This document shows, piece by piece, positions 61,466 through 64,000 of a stretch of DNA of 64,000 nt. Position numbers and translations under genes: made by a program. The first letter of the stretch is position 1. Every line of letters begins with the position of its first letter. The notes beneath the pieces were generated by a model. It was not told the DNA's origin. It made no database searches and saw only the letters and a list, made by a program, of their open reading frames with translations. Origin of the DNA: Carya illinoinensis (Eukaryota; Streptophyta; Magnoliopsida; Fagales; Juglandaceae); assembly GCF_018687715.1 (NCBI RefSeq), contig NC_056765.1, positions 13,382,001 through 13,446,000 on the forward strand. Direction: 5' to 3'.

Positions 61466-61945
61466 TCACTCTCGATACTGCTGCTGCAGGAGCACATTCG
61501 AGGCATGAAAAGTAGTATATGTCTTCTCTAACAAGTCATCATCAGTGACTTTTTCACCACATAATTTCAATAGCGAACTAATTTTAAAGAGTGCAGAGTT
61601 ATACTCACTAACACTCTTGAAATTTTGCAACTTCAGGTGCATCCAATCATGACGAGCTTTTGGGAGGATTACAGTTTTCTGGTGTTCATATCTCTCCCTT
61701 AAATCATTCCACAAAATAAGTGGATCTTTCACCGTTAAATACTCAGTTTTTAATTCTTCATGAAGATGGTGCCGAAGGAAAATCATTGCCTTAGCACAGT
61801 CCTGCAGGGACCCTTGATTTCCTTCTTTAATTGTATCTCCCAGGTTCATCGCATCCAGATGGATCTCAGCATTAAGGATCCAAGATAAATAATTTTTTCC
61901 AGAAATGTCAAGAGCAACGAATTCTAATTTTGTAAGATTTGACAT
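61466..61945 (-). pseudogene. Outer copia gag, capsid part
   Basis: 159 aa from an ATG at 61945: MSNLTKLEFVALDISGKNYL, SWILNAEIHLDAM, LILWNDLRERYEHQK and ARHDWMHLKLQNFKSVSEYN. This is a well-preserved copia gag capsid domain, but the frame does not run into the nucleocapsid part. Confidence 0.85.
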
Positions 61946-62032
61946 TTTTTACATATATAAATCAGGAATATAAAAATATATTGAAAAACTTACTTGAAGT
62001 AGAGGACTACTAGTTTCAAAATCGTCAGAACT

Positions 62033-62045
62033 TTCATGCTGATAA
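62033..62045 (-). other. Primer-binding site of the outer copia element
   Basis: Minus strand, three bases after the LTR: TTATCAGCATGAA. This TTATCAGCAYGA site is frequent in Ale/Retrofit-like copia elements, unlike the tRNA-iMet 3'-end site of the other two copia elements here. Confidence 0.6.
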
Positions 62046-62047
62046 CG

Positions 62048-62433
62048 TGTTATAAAATCATAGAAAAGAGAGAGTCATAACGTGTTATAAAACTTTTAAA
62101 AGGAGAGAGAAAGAGATAGAGTTCAGAAAGATTATGAAATTTATGAATTTTTTTAAAAATTCAACGATATATATAAACATACAAAGGGGACTATGCTTGC
62201 TCACTATGCTCGCATTATGTACTATGCATATGTCGGCCAACTCACTATGCTAGTACTATGCTAGCATTATGTATTAAGCATATGTCGGTCAACTCACTAT
62301 GTTAGTACTATGCTAGCATTATATACTATGCATATATCGGCTAACTCACTATACTGGTACTATGTTAGTACTATGTACTATGCATTTAACGATTAGATAA
62401 ATGTAATCATACAATTTAAGATAATTTATAACA
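62048..62433 (-). repeat. 5' LTR of the outer copia element
   Basis: 386 bp, the same length as the copy at 51064-51449 but with many, mostly C/G to T/A, differences. The U3 52-bp repeats are still visible at about 62200-62390. Confidence 0.9.
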
Positions 62434-62787
62434 ATTAATACCGCTTTTAGATAATGTGAAGCTCAATTATAAAGCTGTCTATTCTATACTAGTACTGTGG
62501 GGAATTGTGCTAGAAAAATATGTAGAACTTTCTATATTAGTACTGCTTTAACAGTCATGATCTGTAGGAGTTTTTTAATAAAATATTCAATTGGGTGCTT
62601 TTTTAAAAATTGGACTCTTTTTATCCAGATCATCAGCCTAGCTACCTAGCTAATCTTTTATTATTTTCTTTATACATTGTATAATATGTATGATTTCTTT
62701 TGTTTCGAGCATCTTATCTCCTCGAATAATGTAATGAGTTTAAATAATGAGGAATCTCATTACTGTTCGTTTAATAATAATTTTCAG

Positions 62788-62858
62788 GTACGCCACCAGC
62801 CTGCAGGAAGGTGCTGGGAAATTTGTTTGAGGAGCACAGGCAGATGATGGCCCACTAA
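62788..62858 (+). CDS. Candidate terminal exon of an unidentified host gene
   Basis: After an AT-rich stretch ending in TAATAATAATTTTCAG, a GC-richer segment reads in one frame TPPACRKVLGNLFEEHRQMM-A-H and stops with TAA at 62856-62858. The acceptor, the change in base composition and the protein-like frame suggest the last coding exon of a host gene. Its preceding intron would contain the 11-kb copia nest. I do not recognise the C-terminus and could not place an upstream exon. Confidence 0.35.
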
Positions 62859-63339
62859 TAATATTGTTTATCTACAGAAGCAATGCACAAAGTCAGAGTC
62901 AAGTCTTCGGTTTTTAGTGGGTATATTAAATATTAAAAAGGGCACGCGTGCGCGGTAGTCTTTGGTTTGTTTGTTTGTTTTGTTTTATCTTTTTCTTTTT
63001 TTTTTTCTTTTTGCTGATGAATTAAGTGTATAGTGTGTGCTGCAATATTCTACAGTGACAAATAGAGAGCATGGTAGATATTGGTTATTTGATAACCATA
63101 TCCTAGTGCTCAAGCCTGTTGATGTTAATGTACAACCTAATTAGATGTCGTTTAAAGCGGAGAGATTTTGGATTCAACTCTTCAATCTTTGGTTTTTTTT
63201 TTTTTTTTTGATTAAAAAGGGTATGTAGTCTTTGGGTTTTTTTTTTTTTTCTTCTCGTATAAATTCGTTATTTACTTATAAAATAAAGGAAAATGTTAGT
63301 ATGTTTCTTAAATTTATTTTCTTATTTTAATTGCTAATG
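62859..63339. other. No gene; possible 3' untranslated region, poly-T tracts
   Basis: May begin with the 3' untranslated region of the gene ending at 62858. T-tracts lie at about 62990-63010, 63192-63210 and 63238-63250. Nothing else was recognised. Confidence 0.4.
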
Positions 63340-63480
63340 TATTTAATTTTTTTTATTTAATGATTAAAGAAATAACTTTTAATATATTGATATATTTTTT
63401 TATTTTTTAAAAATGTTTAAATATATTAAAAAACATAAAAGTAAAAAAAAATTAAAAAATAAAAAAAATTTGTGCTAATC
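63340..63480. repeat. AT-rich dispersed repeat, third copy
   Basis: TTAAAGAAATAACTTTTAATATATTGATATATTTTTTT-type sequence, close to 30415-30530 and 31845-31955. Probably a MITE family; its ends are not defined here. Confidence 0.55.
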
Positions 63481-63548
63481 GATACGATCAGCGGTCAAAG
63501 CAGGGCGCATTCTAGCACCGACCTAAATTAAAAGGGCTTTGCTACATA

Positions 63549-63740
63549 CAGTCGGGAAATGCAGTCGGCGTGCAGTCGGCTGTACGGAATAAATAAAAAA
63601 AATTACAAAAAAATTATTTTATATTCAGGGGGACCTACATGAATTATAAAAAGTTATAAAAATAATTTTTTTTTTTCATATAGGTCCCGTATTAATTTTT
63701 TTTTTACAGCCGACTGCACACCGACTGCATTTCCCGACTG
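63549..63740. mobile_element. Foldback element with 36-bp near-perfect arms
   Basis: The left arm 63549-63584 and right arm 63705-63740 are reverse complements with one mismatch. Each arm holds three spaced copies of CAGTCGG. The 120-bp centre is AT-rich. No transposase and no clear TSD were found; the true ends may extend a few bases. Confidence 0.75.
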
Positions 63741-64000
63741 CACAAATCATTTCTGAAATTAAAAACTGCCTGTAATTTTGTCAAACGCATGCGCCTATGA
63801 TTTACCATCCCAACTACTCCATTACGTAATTGCCCATGATCTTTACGACTTATCATACTTCTACGTGCGTAGTAGTTGGCTATAAAGCGCAACTAAAGAA
63901 CTTGTGATCATGCGTTGCACAACAATTGGCTTGAAACAAACTTCTACGTGCGTGGTAGCCTAACCAATATGGCCTCAAGTTCAAGCCTTGATCAGCATGA

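Larger units (their letters stand above)
51064..62433 (-). mobile_element. Old minus-strand copia element with nested cargo
   Basis: Flanked by 386-bp LTRs that start TGTTAT and end ATAACA. Flanking 5-mers ATTAG (51059-51063) and ATTAA (62434-62438) fit a TSD with one change. Gag is at the right, RNase H at the left, so the element reads on the minus strand. The LTRs differ at many positions, so it is old. Between the RT remnant (58.86 kb) and the RNase H remnant (52.1 kb) lies a foreign plus-strand unit, itself split by a younger retrotransposon. Sequence style (SHILAAKIPTRIEVPVGQ; YDLKQS) fits Ale/Retrofit-like copia elements, inferred. It is inactive on its own. Confidence 0.85.

Overview
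The window looks like nuclear DNA of a woody eudicot: AT-rich, crowded with nested LTR retrotransposons, a LINE, hAT-type and foldback MITE-like elements, long CT/GA microsatellites and very few host genes. The MITE style (GTTTGGTTA ends, ATCTCATCTC cores) reminds me of Fagales such as walnut, hickory or oak, but that is an impression. No bacterial feature, rRNA, tRNA or CRISPR array was seen. All repeat boundaries, target-site duplications (TSDs) and identities were read by eye.

Layout. 0.1-7 kb: minus-strand Ty3/Gypsy remnant (gag, protease, tRNA-Asp-type primer site) whose LTR is split by a 2,487-bp non-autonomous hAT element with a perfect 8-bp TSD. 7.5-8.2 kb: decayed copia gag. 10,385-13,818: long solo LTR with a 5-bp TSD and a 45-bp minisatellite. 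17,355-22,806: complete, apparently intact and young Ty1/copia element (1,338-aa polyprotein, 378-bp LTRs with one difference). 22.9-26.9 kb: broken L1-type LINE. 27,529-28,041: the one clear host gene, an S40/DUF584 senescence-regulator-like protein with TATA box and G-box. 29-33.6 kb: a 1.24-kb tandem duplication and several MITEs. 34-35.9 kb: minus-strand copia remnant. 36-47 kb: decayed Tat-lineage-like Gypsy element with pol on the minus strand and a convergent, intron-containing extra ORF on the plus strand; that ORF is split by a 4,265-bp solo LTR (TSD AAAGG). 48.3-49.1 kb: MITE cluster.

51,064-62,433 is the most unusual part. An old minus-strand copia element with 386-bp LTRs has lost its RT core and most of its RNase H. 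In their place lies a small TATA-driven gene-like unit in antisense orientation with a probable short intron. That unit is interrupted by a much younger element (52,755-58,486; 1,050-bp LTRs, TSD AGAAT). The inner element encodes only a Sirevirus-like Gag with two zinc knuckles and no pol, so it is a gag-only non-autonomous retrotransposon. The outer element may sit in a host intron, since a candidate terminal coding exon follows at 62,788.

How the parts interact: the intact copia element could move itself and might supply enzymes to related copies. The gag-only element must borrow protease, integrase and RT. Two LTR elements of different superfamilies carry intron-bearing genes opposite to their own sense strand, an arrangement in which introns survive retrotransposition.
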